Shown here one piece after another: positions 18,938 to 30,400 of a stretch of 64,000 nt of DNA. Location of the stretch: the NCBI GenBank assembly GCA_964036045.1, contig OZ038382.1, forward strand, positions 151,788,961 to 151,852,960. Reading direction: 5' to 3'. The notes under the pieces are model-generated. The model saw only the letters and a program-made list of their open reading frames with translations, was not told the origin of the DNA and did no database searches. The number at the start of each line of letters is the position of its first letter. Within the stretch, counting starts at the first letter, position 1. The position numbers and the translations under genes were made by a program. Source of the stretch: Eutreptiella sp. 'Long Island Sound 2002'. Taxonomy: Eukaryota; Euglenozoa; Euglenophyceae; Eutreptiales; Eutreptiaceae.

Positions 18938-21900
18938 TGAAGCGGTACCCAGAACCTACGGCCCGTGGCCCGGAACCTACGGCCTGTGAGCCGTCACACG
19001 CGTTGGCACCGGCTGTCAGCAGGGTATCCCTGTTCTCTAGTCCGCCAGATCTGGAATCCGATCCCTAAGCATTAAATCGATGTAGAATTACCACAATTTT
19101 ACTGTTTTGGTCGTTTTGCGGTTAGAAAGCGGTGAAATACCCGATTTCTACCGCGATTTCTAATTGTCGTGAAATCGCCGCCTGTTGTCGCCTGTTCGCG
19201 CGTGTTCGTTGCTTCTCCGTGGCGAGTTTTGGGATGGATTTTTCTCGAGTACCTTTGAGGTTCTAAGGGAACTTAAGGGCTGGATCTAGAGGTTTTTTCT
19301 TGTACTTTCATCTGGTGTGCTCACCAGAATTTTTCGCCGTTGCGTCTAAGAGAAAATCAGCGCGCAAGCTTTTCCGTCGATCGCTCGAACTCATGGTTCT
19401 CAAGGACCATGAGTTTTGACGGAACCCTACATTCCCCCCCTATGCCTTTCATCCATGCCCCTTTCACGTGGGCATATCACTTTGTATAGGGAAGCGGGCA
19501 ATGAGGATGTTTTAGGCAACATACGGGTGTTGTAAACCCAAGTTATTTGCGTGCGCAAACGCTAACTTTGTGGCCTTGTGAGCATGCGCGTGAAGAACCG
19601 AACACAATGCTCACAAGACCAAAAGCCGTAGGCAATTTTCGTTTTTCGAGCCAACTCAACGATGGCTCCACGCAATTCAATGCGTACCAAAACTCATTTT
19701 TTGAAAAAGGGCAAATTTTGGTCAAAAATTAGGCCAAAGTGGCCAAACCCCGGAGGCTCATACTCGAAGCCTATGGGGAGTTAAGCCTTGAATCAAAACA
19801 ATATGTAAAGTAGAGACCACGAAGGACATCGTGGATGGCTTGGTTGATTTTTGCAACCTTGTCTTCTATTTTATATAACGTCGCCTTCTGAGCACGCGTG
19901 CCATACTGCCTCTTTGCACACGCGCTCATATGCAAACACTAATGACATGAGTGGGCGGAGACAATCTAACCATAGTGTGCATATTTGAAGGCACCTACTA
20001 TGGGCCTCCGAAAATGTTTACTCATATTTTTGCTCCTCAATGACCCAAAGATATGTACATGCGAATGTCGCCAATATATGCACTTTTTCCCATAAATAGT
20101 GTGCTTCAAGGATTGGGGTGTTAAAAATGTTTCCATAACGCTTTGAACCCCAACTCTTGTTGCAAAAGGGAAGCAAAGCTTCAGTTTGCATCCGTGCAAA
20201 AGCCCGAGGCTCATATCTCTTGTGATACGGAGATACGATTTTTTCGAGTGACCAGTTTTGGGTGGATTTTGGCCGTTTTGCCCAGAATGGCCACAAACCC
20301 GTCTCCCCCTTAATGTTCGACCCGAGGTTGCGTGCGCCACTTGACCAAGGGTAAGGGCGATTCGGAGAGGGCACATAAACCCGCATCGACTGAGGTGTTT
20401 CCCCATGTGGCCTCTCCTCTTGAAGGGAGAGTTGTGAGTCACCCAATATGGGGTATGTTGCCATTCTGCCCCATTTGTGTGTCATTTCCCCCCCAATGGG
20501 AAAAATAGCTAGAGGCGACCATGAGGGTTGGCAAGTGGCATATATTTGGACTCAAGTCCCATGTGTCTCTTGCATCTTTGGTTGGGAAGATCCTCGCCGT
20601 GGCCATGGAGATATGGAATCATGACTGCGGGCCATTTTGGCCAAATTTCGCTGTTTTTGCCATTGTATGCCACATTGGAACTACCATATCTCCATGGGGC
20701 AAGAAACCTAGCCAGATAGAGGAGGCAATTAATGTAGCATATGACCAAGGATTGAACACCATTGAGTTTCATATTTGCTTCTCTGGCTCATCTGGAGTTA
20801 TTCAACTTTTGGTGCGATCCATGATCCCCCCCTTTGCATCGCATGCTGCTTTCTGCCCCATCCGTGTGGTCATCCCCGCGGTGAACAGTAAGCAGCCAGT
20901 GTGACAGCAAGCCAAATCCCAAGGCAGGGGACCAAAGGGGATATCAAGGGTCGTGAATCGAGGCTTGGTGCGACGAGATGGCCAAGGTTTCCTACCCTGG
21001 CCGGTCGCCCGAGACGGGCGATTTTGCCATTTTGGCATTTGTGGACCCAGTTTGGATCATCACCACGCCAAGGGCCATGGAGATCCCTGAGAGCCAAGTA
21101 CATGTAAGTCTCCCTTAGAATCTCACTGGATGGCATATCGGATGGCGGATCGGATCTCCAAACCGGCGTGGAGATATACCATTGGTTTTTACACCCATTT
21201 TGGCTCATTTTGAGCAGCCAAAATGAACCCCTTTTTGGGACCCCAACTTCAGCCCCCCGTGTGGTCATTTGGCGGCCCCATATCTCTATGCCCATGAGAA
21301 GCCTTGACCCAATTCGAAGTTGTGCACTTAGATATAGCTCCTAGGTCCTGCCTCCTATCCTGTGAGCCATTGGCCCCGCCCTGGCCAGGCAAATCACCTG
21401 TGGAAATGACGCCAATTTTGGTGATTTTGGCATCATGACCCCACTTGATGAACCCGTGGTGCCTTGATGCCGAGGGCTCAGAGGGAACCAGGTTGGGTGG
21501 GGGCTCCAGAAAGTTTGTACCCGAAGGGTATACGGTCAGTTGTCTCGTCCCTACCTCTGGCTGGTCCAGACGAGGGGTCAATTTTGGAATTTTTCGAGCT
21601 AACATGAGTTTGGGCTGAAACAGCCCATTTTCAGCTACCGACTCCTAGGGGATAATGTCGGGGCCTTATCTCTCGCTCAGAGGGGAGTTTGGACCAGCCG
21701 TTAAGGGAGCATGGGGAGCGACTGTCAGTTGGCCTTGGACCCACTTTGTTTCTTAGGAACTCGCCTGTGGCTGGGCGGGACACCCTCCCCTGTTGGCAGG
21801 GTTTCAGGGTCCGGACTGAGCAGGGCATGGGTTGTGTTTGAGCCCCCGCCCCTGCCAGCCACTGAGAGGGTCGGACCTGGGAATGGGATATGAGTTGGGA

Positions 21901-22143
21901 CGGAGTGTCCATTGTCTTGTAATGCCCTTACCCCAGTCCAGTCTTAACCCCATGTGTACATATTCTGATGTGCTGTTGTACATACTTTTGTTCCCTTGTT
22001 TCAGAGTGGCAAGGATCCTGAAACGCTTTGTCACATGACACGAGCATGAGGATGCCCTTGTGAGCGCAGTGCTTTGCCTGCCTGCTTGCTTGTGCGTGTC
22101 CGCCGCAGCGTCCCGTGGCCAGGCCCCCCACGGGAACGCGTCA
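18938..22143 (+). repeat. 3' LTR of element 1
   Basis: A 3,206-bp LTR with the same TG...CA ends as the 5' copy. It lacks the 57-bp gain of the 5' LTR. A block at about 19567-19597 is replaced by unrelated sequence in the 5' LTR (about 5130-5160), beyond simple point mutation. The self-primer 11-mer is at 22019-22029. CCATTTTGGCTCA at 21195-21207 matches 13 nt of the dinoflagellate spliced leader as I remember it, inside an imperfect hairpin. Confidence 0.92.
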
Positions 22144-22797
22144 CTGGTTCTTTGTTTGCTGCCATGGTTGGACGCTTGGTGCTGGTGCGTTGCCCGCCGC
22201 ATTGGTCGGGAGTGCCTTGCTGGTTCTTGGCGAGTTGCCATGGTGGGGTGTACTCTGCCATTGCTTGAGCCGCCGCTATGGTTGGGCGTGCTGTTCTGTT
22301 GTGCGGCTTGTTGCGGGGGTCGGGGGCCGCGTTTTCGTGCCAAGCTGATCTTGGTGGTCATGCTTGCTTTGCTCGTCCGTGGCCTGTCTTAGCTGGCGCG
22401 CGTTGTGTGCCTGCACCAGGCCCCAGTGCTTGTTTTGGCTCGCTCTTCCTCTTTGCCCCTTAGTTTGTTTCTCGTTGGTGGCTCCCATTGCTTGCTTCAA
22501 CCCCCCACCCCAACTTTTTTTGCTTTGCGGTGTTGATGCCTGCTCGCTCATCTGCGCTTGTCCTCTGTGGTTTGCTTGTGCACCCAACTGTGGGGGTTGG
22601 GTGCCGCCACTTGTGCCCCCCGTCTCCATTTTTGTCCTTCGCGACTGCCGTTGCCCTGTCGCTTGTTTTCCCTTGTTCTCTCGCTGTGTTTTTGCTGCGC
22701 ACCTGAGTGCTGCTCCTTGGCCCCGGTCGTGGTGTGCCAGTTGCTTCCATCGCTTGCGCTAGCACGCAGTGCTACATTGAAGAACAAGGATAAGTAA
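22144..22797 (+). repeat. 38-bp minisatellite and spacer block (right part)
   Basis: Directly after the 3' LTR the repeat resumes: GCTGCCATGGTTGG recurs at 38-bp steps to about 22,300. Then follows a C/T-rich block like those at 3,231-3,600 and 3,990-4,380. It ends at about 22,797 where the 6.28-kb unit begins. Open frames are composition effects. Confidence 0.7.
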
Positions 22798-23285
22798 AAG
22801 ACCACAGAACAATTTTGTGAATAGCTTAACTGAAAGCTAAATGGCATAGGAAATGCGCGGACAAAAAGAGGCGACACGAAACACAATTCAAAGCGTTGGA
22901 AAATATTGGTAGCTTAAATGGGTAAACAAATAGGGCCACAAGAACCGTAACAATAGGATGAATAGAACGGGGTGTCACTTGTCTCGTGTAGTATTTTACA
23001 CTCAAAGAAAAGTGCGCCGCGAGCAGCGCGCTACCCTCGAAAAATGTTTTCTGAGGTGCCTAGCCCCTATCCTCACTCCGTTTTGCTTTCTTTCCTCTCC
23101 ATGTACCTGCACCTCCAGCTTGCGCCCCGCCGTTGTCATGTTAACCTCTCCTTCTCGCTGCGTGTTTTTCATGCAAGGTCATCTTTGGAGACAGGTTGGA
23201 AATAAACCAGGTCCAAGACATTAACACCATTCCTAGCAGATTGGTCTTTCCAGCCTGTCCTCTTGCTGCATGCAGAGATGATGGC
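22798..23285 (+). other. AT-richer leader segment of the tandem unit (copy 1)
   Basis: The only moderate-GC part of the unit (also 29078-29565 in copy 2). No coding potential is seen: small open frames lie in several phases and match nothing. It could be the remains of an unrelated insertion. No tRNA-like or SINE promoter boxes were recognised. Confidence 0.5.
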
Positions 23286-24120
23286 AAACACAGAGCACAC
23301 TACGATAGAATACACACAGCACCCAGCACAACAACGAAAACAACACAGAGCAAAACAGCGCAGCACAACCGATACAAAACAGTGCACACAGCGCAGTGCG
23401 ACATAGCAAAGCACAGCACGAGACACCACGGCGCCGCACAGAGCTCCAGGCCACAGCGCCGCGTGCAGCAGCGTCAAACAGTGCGAGACACGACAACCCA
23501 TCACCACGCAAACAGCACAGCGCACAACAACAACGCACTTCTTACAACGACAGGACGCAACATGACGCTGTACAGCGCAAAAATACACACCACAGCACAG
23601 AGCGACTCAGACCACGATGATACAACAAGGCGAGACGTGAACAACACAAAACAACGCAAGATGATACCACAGCCCAGGACGCATCACAACACACGTGAGC
23701 AATCAACAACAAGCGACAACACAATAAAACACACAATACACCGCACACGGCAAAGCACCATAGCGTCAAACCACAAAACACGACACACCATAGTGCCATA
23801 CAACGCCAAAGGACACCACACTGTACACCACAGCCCACAACAGCACAATGCCGGGCTGCACACCACAGAACAAACACCGCAAAGCAGCAAGACACATCAC
23901 AGTACCTAACGGCGCGGTGCACAACAACAACGCACAGCGCCACACACCACGGCACAGTACACAGCAGCGGGCAGCAGCACGCAACGCGGGGCTGCGCGGC
24001 AGCACACCACACACAAAGCACAGCAAGACATGGCACAACATGACACGGCACACCACACAACGAACAACACAGAACAGCAGATAGCAACATGGCACCACAG
24101 CGTGGCGACCCGGAACAACA
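23286..24120 (+). repeat. Degenerate CACAG-type pentanucleotide satellite (copy 1)
   Basis: For more than 800 bp the sequence drifts around a 5-bp period (CACAG, CACAA, CACGG, CGCAG). Because 5 and 3 are coprime, any frame translates as imperfect His-Ser-Thr-Ala-Gln pentapeptides. This explains the 237-residue plus-strand frame at 23196-23909 and the minus-strand frames. I treat it as non-coding. Confidence 0.75.
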
Positions 24121-24419
24121 CCAGACATGGCAAAGCGAGGGCAGGAGCAAGCGGTGACAACCGCAATTGAAGAGCAACAAAGTACATAACGAAAAGGAGA
24201 GAGGAAGGGAAAATGCGCGGCAGAGTGATCATTGCTGCGGAAGGCAATCACAAGAAGGGGCGGGGGGCAAGTGGCGACACCCACAACCAAGCAACAAGTA
24301 GGCGGACACAGAAAGGCGGGCCTGACGCTGCAACAGGGAAGGGTGGCCACTCAGGGCACGCAGCAGCGGCCACCAACAGGGTGAGGTCCAGCGATCCCCC
24401 GACTGGCACGCGTGCACCG

Positions 24420-24775
24420 CTGGAAACGCCCCCCCTGATGGCGACCCCCTGTTGCTGCCTGCCCCCTAGCCAGGCTACTTGTTCCCCCAGGCTGGCGGGC
24501 CCAAGCCAGATTGGCAACTGCCTTCCCACGGGCTGCAGGGCGCCTCGCCCAACCCCTGGGCACAACTGCCTGTCGTTTCCGAGCCGGTTCGCCCGGCCCT
24601 CACAGGCAGCTGCCCTCCACAAACCCAGAGCGACCGGGTCCGGAGCACAGGTGCCCCCCCTGAGGGCCATGCGGAACATTTCTACCACCCCCTGGGCTGG
24701 AGCTCCCGTGCCCCCAGGCCGTTGTGCCCTGTTCTAGGACGATGCCGCCTCCCTGTTGGCCCAGAAGGATAGGGT
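24420..24775 (+). repeat. Degenerate 94-bp-type repeats (copy 1)
   Basis: The clearest unit is ACCCCCTGGGCTGGAGCTCC ... GACGATGCCGCCTCCCTGTT at about 24688-24775, which matches the consensus of the array at 41.7-42.4 kb. Weaker versions seem to precede it. A second copy is at about 30700-31055. Confidence 0.55.
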
Positions 24776-25280
24776 GGGGTAGGCTAGGCGCACTCGGTCG
24801 TGGAGAGGTGCCCGATCGTTCCCGCTGGCGTTGTGTTGTGACGAACAGGAAGAGGCTCCGCGCTTGATGAGGGGATGCCGCTTAACTCCCGCTGGACCTG
24901 GCTGGTGGGCCCCTACAAAGCGGCCCCGAGAAGCACCGGGAGGGCTAATCGCCGCCAGCATGACACATTCATCGCGCCGGGAGGGTGTGCCGCCGTGGTT
25001 GCGCACGTCCCCTCCTTTGGGCAGAACCCTAGGGGTTCACCGGACTTCCTGGCGTATCCCGTTCCCAAGGCATGCCAGCGGGGTGTTCTTGGTACTTGGG
25101 TTCTGAGGTGCTTGGGTGTCGTACGCTCCGCCTCGAGTCCCAAAGTAGCGCTGGCCATAGGATGCAGCCTTACCCCCCGTCTCCGGGTCACGTTTGGCCG
25201 GGTCACCTGCATAGCACGGGCTGCCTCAGTGTCTGGGCTACGGACACTGGGTTTCCTACTGTCTTGTGGCGCGCGTGCTT
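24776..25280 (+). repeat. Module M (copy 1)
   Basis: About 0.5 kb including GACGAACAGGAAGAGGCTCC and CTTTGGGCAGAACCCTAGGG. It recurs at 31056-31560 and, more diverged, at 43311-43838. In all three places it follows 94-bp-type repeats and precedes a G/T-rich repeat. No protein or RNA family is recognised. Confidence 0.7.
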
Positions 25281-26150
25281 GGTTTTTTGGGCTCGTCCGC
25301 CCCTGGCTTCTCCTGGTTTGGGTTTCCGGTTTGGTACGTGTTGGGGTTCGGGTGTCCGCCTGCCTTCCTCCAGCCCTAGCCGGGGCTTGAGGTGTGTGCG
25401 GGTGTATGCCGGTTCTGCCTGCTTCGCACCTGTTCTGGTTGGGGTTTGGTGCGCGTTTGTTTGGGCGCGGGCTGCGCGGTTGGTGGTGGGTATGAGGGCA
25501 GGGGCGCTGCTCCCTTCCCGCCTTTCTCGGCTGGGGGTTGCGGTTCGTGGACAGGTCCGGGTTGGGACGCAGCTTCCCCTTTCTTGGTTGAGGTCGCGGG
25601 TGGCGCGGCTGGGTAGGGGTCTCGTTCGTACCCCGCGGTTCTTTCTCTGGTGGTGTGGTAGGTGGTCCTGGCTGGGCTTCCCCTGACGCCTGCCTGTCGG
25701 CTGGGGTTTCCCCTGCTCGGGTGTGTTGCTGTCTTGTGTGGGGCAGGCGGTCCCTCACCTTCCCCGGCGGCTTGCCCTGTCCGATGTGGCGGTCCTTCTC
25801 CGCCCCTGGTGGTTGTCCGCCCTTGACTCTCCCGGGGGGCGGTGCTGTCTGCGTTGGGGGATTGCGTGGGGGTCGCCGTGGGCCGTGTTTCTGCCCCCCC
25901 CCTTTTGTTTTTTGCGGGTGTTGTGGGTCTTTGTTCCCGGCCTTCCCGTTCGCGGGAGGGGGGGGGGGTCTGTGGGTGTGGTTCTCGGTTCTGTCCTGTT
26001 GTGGCTCTTTGATGGTCGCTGTCGCCTGTTCCGGCCGTGGTCCCCTTGGTCCCCGCTCCCCCTCCCCTCTTCTTTTCGTTTTTTTTTCGTGGCCCTTGTT
26101 GTGTCCGCGTCCCCGTGGCCGGTGGCTTGGCTCTTCCCCGGCGGCGGGGG
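25281..26150 (+). repeat. G/T-rich degenerate repeat after module M (copy 1)
   Basis: A-poor DNA. Its first 350 bp contain loose copies of a roughly 60-70-bp motif (CTGGTTTGGGTTTCCGG, CCGGGGCTTGAGGTGTGTGC, CTGGTTGGGGTTTGGTGCGC) that resemble the half-units of the 127-bp array at 43.8-50.8 kb. Long open frames, such as 25723-27222, come from the lack of A. The counterpart in copy 2 is 31561-32423. Confidence 0.5.
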
Positions 26151-26938
26151 GGGTTGTACCGTCGGGCGTGTGGTAGCCTTTAGCCCGTGCGTCGTGGGCT
26201 ACTGTGGTGGTATCCGATGGCCCTGGGCGTGTTTCTTTCCTTTCCGAGATGTGAGGCGGCTTGATCTGGTTAGGCCTACGGTTAGCGTCCCTTGCCTTGT
26301 TGCTGTGGTATGCTTTGGTGTTGCCGTGCTGTGCTGTGCTGTGCTTTGCTGTGCTGTGCCGCGCTGTTCCGCACTGTGCTGTGCTCCGCCCTGCTCTGCT
26401 GTACCTTGCCGTGCCGTATCGTGCCGTGTGGTGCCTTGCCGTGGTGTGGTGGGTCGCGCCTTGCTGTGCCCCTCCGCGCCGTGTCGTGCTGTGCTGTGCC
26501 GTGTCGCGGGGTGCCGTGCCGCGTTGCGCTGCACTGTGGTGTGCTCTGCTGTGGTGTGCAGTGCTGTGTCGTGCGGCGCCGTGCTTTGTTGTGCCCTGCT
26601 GTGCGGGGGGTCAATCGTTCCCCTGGCTCAGCTCGGGGCGGCGTCGGTGCCGGTCAGACTGGTGGCTTTGCTGTGTGGGTCGCGGGCTCAGGTTAAGTGG
26701 CTGGCTGGTGGCCGGTGGGCGTTGTTTGGCGTGGTGCGGCTCGCTGGGTCGGTGCTGCGGGGGGTCTGGGTGTCCCGTCCGGTCTGGTGGGTCAGGCGGG
26801 TGTCTGTGGGGTTGCCCTCCCTTGGGGCCTGCGCCTTGGTCCCTTGTCCTCTCGGGGTACCTGTCCCTAGGGGTGCGTCGGGTTCCGCGGGGTGGGGTTG
26901 CGTTGTCCTCTCGGCTCTGCTGGTTCCCCTTCCAGCGC
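26151..26938 (+). repeat. Left inverted arm with GCTGT-type pentanucleotides (copy 1)
   Basis: Contains a 290-bp degenerate (GCYGT)n tract at about 26318-26610, then a G/T-rich segment. Its reverse complement is found at about 28481-29077, so each tandem unit carries arms of roughly 600 bp or more in inverted orientation around the LINE-like tail. Counterparts are 32424-33210 and a third, longer one at 36010-37085. Confidence 0.7.
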
Positions 26939-28201
26939 ATGGGATGGCAGCACCAGCCATCGGGCGCTCCACCCCATTACCGCGACTACAACAAGGGGCC
27001 ACCCCCCCCATACCAAGAACTGTATCTGCCAGTCCACCATGCCCACGCCAAGGGGGCCCCCGAGGCCCGCCCCCACCCGGGACAGCGACTCGACCCGTAC
27101 CACCAGCCGCCACCGACGCCGCACCCCTATGCCGCAGATCCATGGAGATCGGGGACTCCCCCCCCCCCCCAGTACCAGGCGGCACCACGCGAGGACCTCC
27201 AGGCCCCGCTGACGCCTCGTGACTGGCCCGACTCGCCCCGCGACGAATCCCGTTCCCACAAACAGCGGCGCTTTTGTTCCCCCCCCCCGCTGCACACCCG
27301 CCCCCGGCTCTCACGCTCCCCACAGCGCGACGCCCCAACCGCTCGCTCCCTCTGCTCCCACTCTCCGAGCCTTCGCCACGACCTTCCAGGGCCCCGCTCC
27401 CTCCGCTCCCGCTCCCTGAGGCGCCGCCACGCACGCCACCGCCGTCCCATATCCGCATCCCCCTCCCCCCACGAACACCACCGCACTTCCTGTTCCCCTC
27501 CCCCCCCGCCCATACGCATCCTCCACCCCCAGCCCCCGCCACCGCCGCTCCAGGACCTCAAGCTCGGACCCCCCCCCCCCCAGGCCCCCGCCCACCTCGC
27601 CTGGTGGTCTGCCCCCGCCTTGCGGGAGCTCGGCCGCTGGGTGAAGTAGGCCCGGGGAGTGGGAAGGCGAGAAGGGGTGCACATGGTGAAAACCTTCGAG
27701 GAGATCCGCACCCGCACCCCCGCCAGCCCCAAGGAGGCCGTCCCGGAGGCCGCCATGCCGCAGGCCGCGTGGAAAGCCCTCCTTCGGGACGTGGTCCAGG
27801 GCTTTCGCCGCCCCCACACCCCTAAAACTCTCCGCTGGTGGCTCCAGACCAGCCACCCCCAGGCATGGGCCATCGGTGCCCCACAGGCCGTGCCCCACCC
27901 CACCACCACCACGCCGGGAAGGGAAAGGGCAAGGACAAGGGAAGGGCAGGGGAAGAGAAAGGACACCCCGGCAAGGAGGCGAGGAGAGGCTCAAGGGAGC
28001 AGGCAGGCGTCGACAGGGACAGGGCAACAGGAACGACGCAACACGGGTGCAAGAAACCGTCAACGGGCCAGGAAGGGGACGGACCAGGGGCCGTGGCACA
28101 GAGGGAGAGGGCGCAACGACGGGCACCAGGGCACGCACACAGGAAGGGCACACGATAACGGAAGGACCAGCAACGCCCCGCCCCCAGCCGACACCATGTG
28201 A
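26939..28201 (+). pseudogene. 3' coding tail of LINE-like element, copy 1
   Basis: From MGWQHQPSGAPPHYR the frame gives a Pro-rich segment with GPPPPYQELYLP, then a Ser/Arg-rich segment (RSRSLRRRHARHRR), then PALRELGRWVK. TAG at 27647 follows, and the same frame continues with VKTFEEIRTRTP, MPQAAWKALLRDVVQG and TLRWWLQTSHPQAWAIGAP. The minus-strand copy at 37.6-38.7 kb encodes recognisable versions of these blocks (GPPPPYQEPYSP, LRWWLQTTHPEAWAIGAPQ), so the reading is ancestral coding and not chance. No known domain. SR/RS repeats and a basic tail suggest nucleic-acid binding (inference). Confidence 0.6.
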
Positions 28202-28480
28202 CCCCGGGAGGCGCACGCCCGCCAAGACGCGCCGAAGAAACACGGACCAGACGCCGCACGAACCGCACCGGCTCACGCCCACCGACCACCGAACCCCCGA
28301 CACGAGAAGGAGGCATCACCCACACAGGAAGAAGCAGCTACACCCACCGAAGGAGCCGCCGAGAACACCGCCGCGCAACCCGCCACCACGCCCTCACCGC
28401 CAGGCGACGACCCCAGCCGCAGCAAGGGCCACCACACAGGCAACGACACAGGCACCAGAAGAGGAAGAGGACACGGCCGC
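28202..28480 (+). other. Arg/Lys-codon-rich, T-poor 3' sequence of the LINE-like element (copy 1)
   Basis: A/C/G-rich, almost T-free sequence between the coding tail and the right arm. Frames are open in several phases because T is scarce, so coding cannot be judged. The minus-strand relative lies at about 37090-37560. Confidence 0.4.
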
Positions 28481-29077
28481 CACACCCAGGACTAGGGGCA
28501 AGGACCCCCAGAGGTCACGGGACCAAAGCACAGGCCCCCAGGGAGGGCAACCCCGCGGACACCCGCCTGACCCACAAACCGGAACGGCACACCCGGACCC
28601 CCGCAGCACCAATCAAAAGAGCCACACCACACCTAGCCGCGCCCCCCAGCCGCCAGCCAGCCACATAACCTTGGCTCGCGTCCCGCACCACGAAACGGGC
28701 CAGTCTAAGCAACGCCAACCCCACCCGACACTGGAGCGGCAATGAAAAGGGCCGACCAGGCACCACGGCACAGCAGTACAGGGCACAACACGAGGCAACA
28801 CGGCACACCGTACCGCGGCGCACCGCCGTGCAACGCACCACGACAAAGCACTCCACGACAAGACCCACCACAACACAACACGGCGCGGCGCGGCACAGCA
28901 GAACACAGCCAGCCACGCCACGGCACGACGCACCACGGCACGACAGGGCGCGGCACGGCACGACGGAGCACAGCACACCGCAACACAGCAGAGACCAGCA
29001 CGGCGCAGCACGGCAAAGCACAGCACGACACAGCACGGCGCAGCAAAGCACACCAGAGCACCAAAGCAAGGGACACT
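28481..29077 (+). repeat. Right inverted arm with CACGG-type pentanucleotides (copy 1)
   Basis: Reverse complement of the left-arm family, with the pentanucleotide tract at about 28755-29068. It corresponds to the 3' end of the LINE-like element when that is read in its coding direction. The copy 2 version (34754-35720) extends about 370 bp further. Confidence 0.7.
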
Positions 29078-29565
29078 AAGACCACAGAAAAATTTTGTGA
29101 ATAGCTTAACTGAAAGCTAAATGGCATAGGAAATGCGCGGACAAAAAGAGGCGGCACGAAACACAATTCAAAGCGTTGGAAAATATTGGTAGCTTAAATG
29201 GGTAAACAAATAGGGCCACAAGCGCCGTAACAATAGGATGAATATAACGGGGTGTCACTAGTGTCGTGTAGTATTTTACACTCAAAGAAAAGTGCGCCGC
29301 GAGCAGCGCGCTACCCTCGAAAAATGTTTTCTGAGGTGCCTAGCCCCTATCCTCACTCCGTTTTGCTTTCTTTCCTCTCCATGTACCTGCACCTCCCGCT
29401 TGCGCCCCGCCGCTGTCATGTTAACCTCTCCTTCTCGCTGCATGTTTTTCATGCAAGGTCATCTTTGGAGACAGGTTGGAAATAAACCAGGTCCAAGACA
29501 TTAACACCATTCCTAGCAGATTGGTCTTTTCAGCCTGTCCTCTTGCTGCATGCAGAGATGATGAC

Positions 29566-30400
29566 AAACACAGAGCACACTACGATAGAATACACACAGC
29601 ACACAGCACAACAACGAAAACAACACAGAGCAAAACAGCGCAGCACAACCGATACAAAACAGTGCACACAGCGCAGTGCGACATAGCAAAGCACAGCACG
29701 AGACACCACGGCGCCGCACAGAGCTGCAGGCCACAGCGCCGCGTGCAGCAGCGTCAAACAGTGCGAGACACGACAACCCATCACCACGCAAACAGCACAG
29801 CGCACAACAACAACGCACTTCTTACAACGACACGACGCAACATGACGCTGCACAGCGCAAAAACACACACCACAACACAGAGCGACTCAGACCACGATGA
29901 TACAACAAGGCGAGACGTGAACAACACAAAACAACGCAAGATGATACCACAGCCCAAGACGCATCACAAGACACGTGAGCAATCAACAACAAGCGACAAC
30001 ACAATAAAACACACAATAAACGGCACACGGCAAAGCACCATAGCGTCAAACCACAAAACACGACACACCATAGTGCCATACTACGCCAAAGAACACCACA
30101 CTGTACACCACAGCCCACAACAGCACAATGCCGGGCTGCACACCACAGAACAAACACCACAAAGCAGCAAGACACATCACAGTACCTAACGGCGCGGTGC
30201 ACAACAACACCGCACAGCGCCACACACCACGGCACAGTACACAGCAGCGGGCAGCAGCACGCAACGCGGGGCTGCGCGGCAGCACACCACACACAAAGCA
30301 CAGCAAGACATGGCACAACATGACACGGCACACCACACCACGAACAACACAGAACAGCACATAGCAACATGGCACCACAGCGTGGCGACCCGGAACAACA
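29566..30400 (+). repeat. Degenerate CACAG-type pentanucleotide satellite (copy 2)
   Basis: Counterpart of 23286-24120 with a handful of substitutions. The substitutions sit at all codon positions, supporting a non-coding nature. Confidence 0.75.

Larger units (their letters stand above)
4499..22143 (+). mobile_element. Element 1: complete Ty3/gypsy chromovirus (LTR retrotransposon), inactive
   Basis: A 17.6-kb element with two LTRs (4499-7763 and 18938-22143), both starting TGAAGCGGTACCC and ending GGAACGCGTCA. It contains a primer-binding site right after the 5' LTR, a broken gag, then protease, a methyltransferase-like insert, reverse transcriptase, RNase H, integrase and a chromodomain, and a purine-rich tract abutting the 3' LTR. 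A chromodomain after integrase defines the chromovirus lineage. The flanks share CTGG (4495-4498 and 22144-22147), ACTGG if the terminal A is counted, consistent with a 4-5-bp target duplication. The reading frame is broken by several nonsense codons and at least two frame changes, so this copy is dead. The LTRs differ by scattered substitutions and a 57-bp gain, so the insertion is not recent. Confidence 0.93.
22798..29077 (+). repeat. 6.28-kb composite tandem unit, copy 1
   Basis: Starts at AAGACCACAG and recurs at 29078, a 6,280-bp step, with near-identity throughout and only small indels (the offset drifts to 6,272-6,273). Order inside: AT-rich segment; CACAG-type pentanucleotide satellite; degenerate 94-bp-type repeats; module M; G/T-rich repeat; left arm with GCTGT-type pentanucleotides; LINE-like 3' coding tail; right arm, an inverted copy of the left arm. 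Copies share odd features such as the TAG in the LINE tail, so the duplication followed degeneration. Confidence 0.9.

Noticed and set aside
23196-24180. Frames coding imperfect His-Ser-Thr-Ala-Gln repeats (also 29476-30189 and minus-strand partners)
   Set aside because: A 5-bp satellite read in any frame gives a 5-residue repeat. Differences between the two tandem copies fall at all codon positions.
25723-27649. Cys/Val-rich frames of about 460-500 codons running into the LINE-like tail (and 32001-33495)
   Set aside because: The upstream part is A-poor satellite translated by chance. Only the section after about 26939 has support from the minus-strand homologue.
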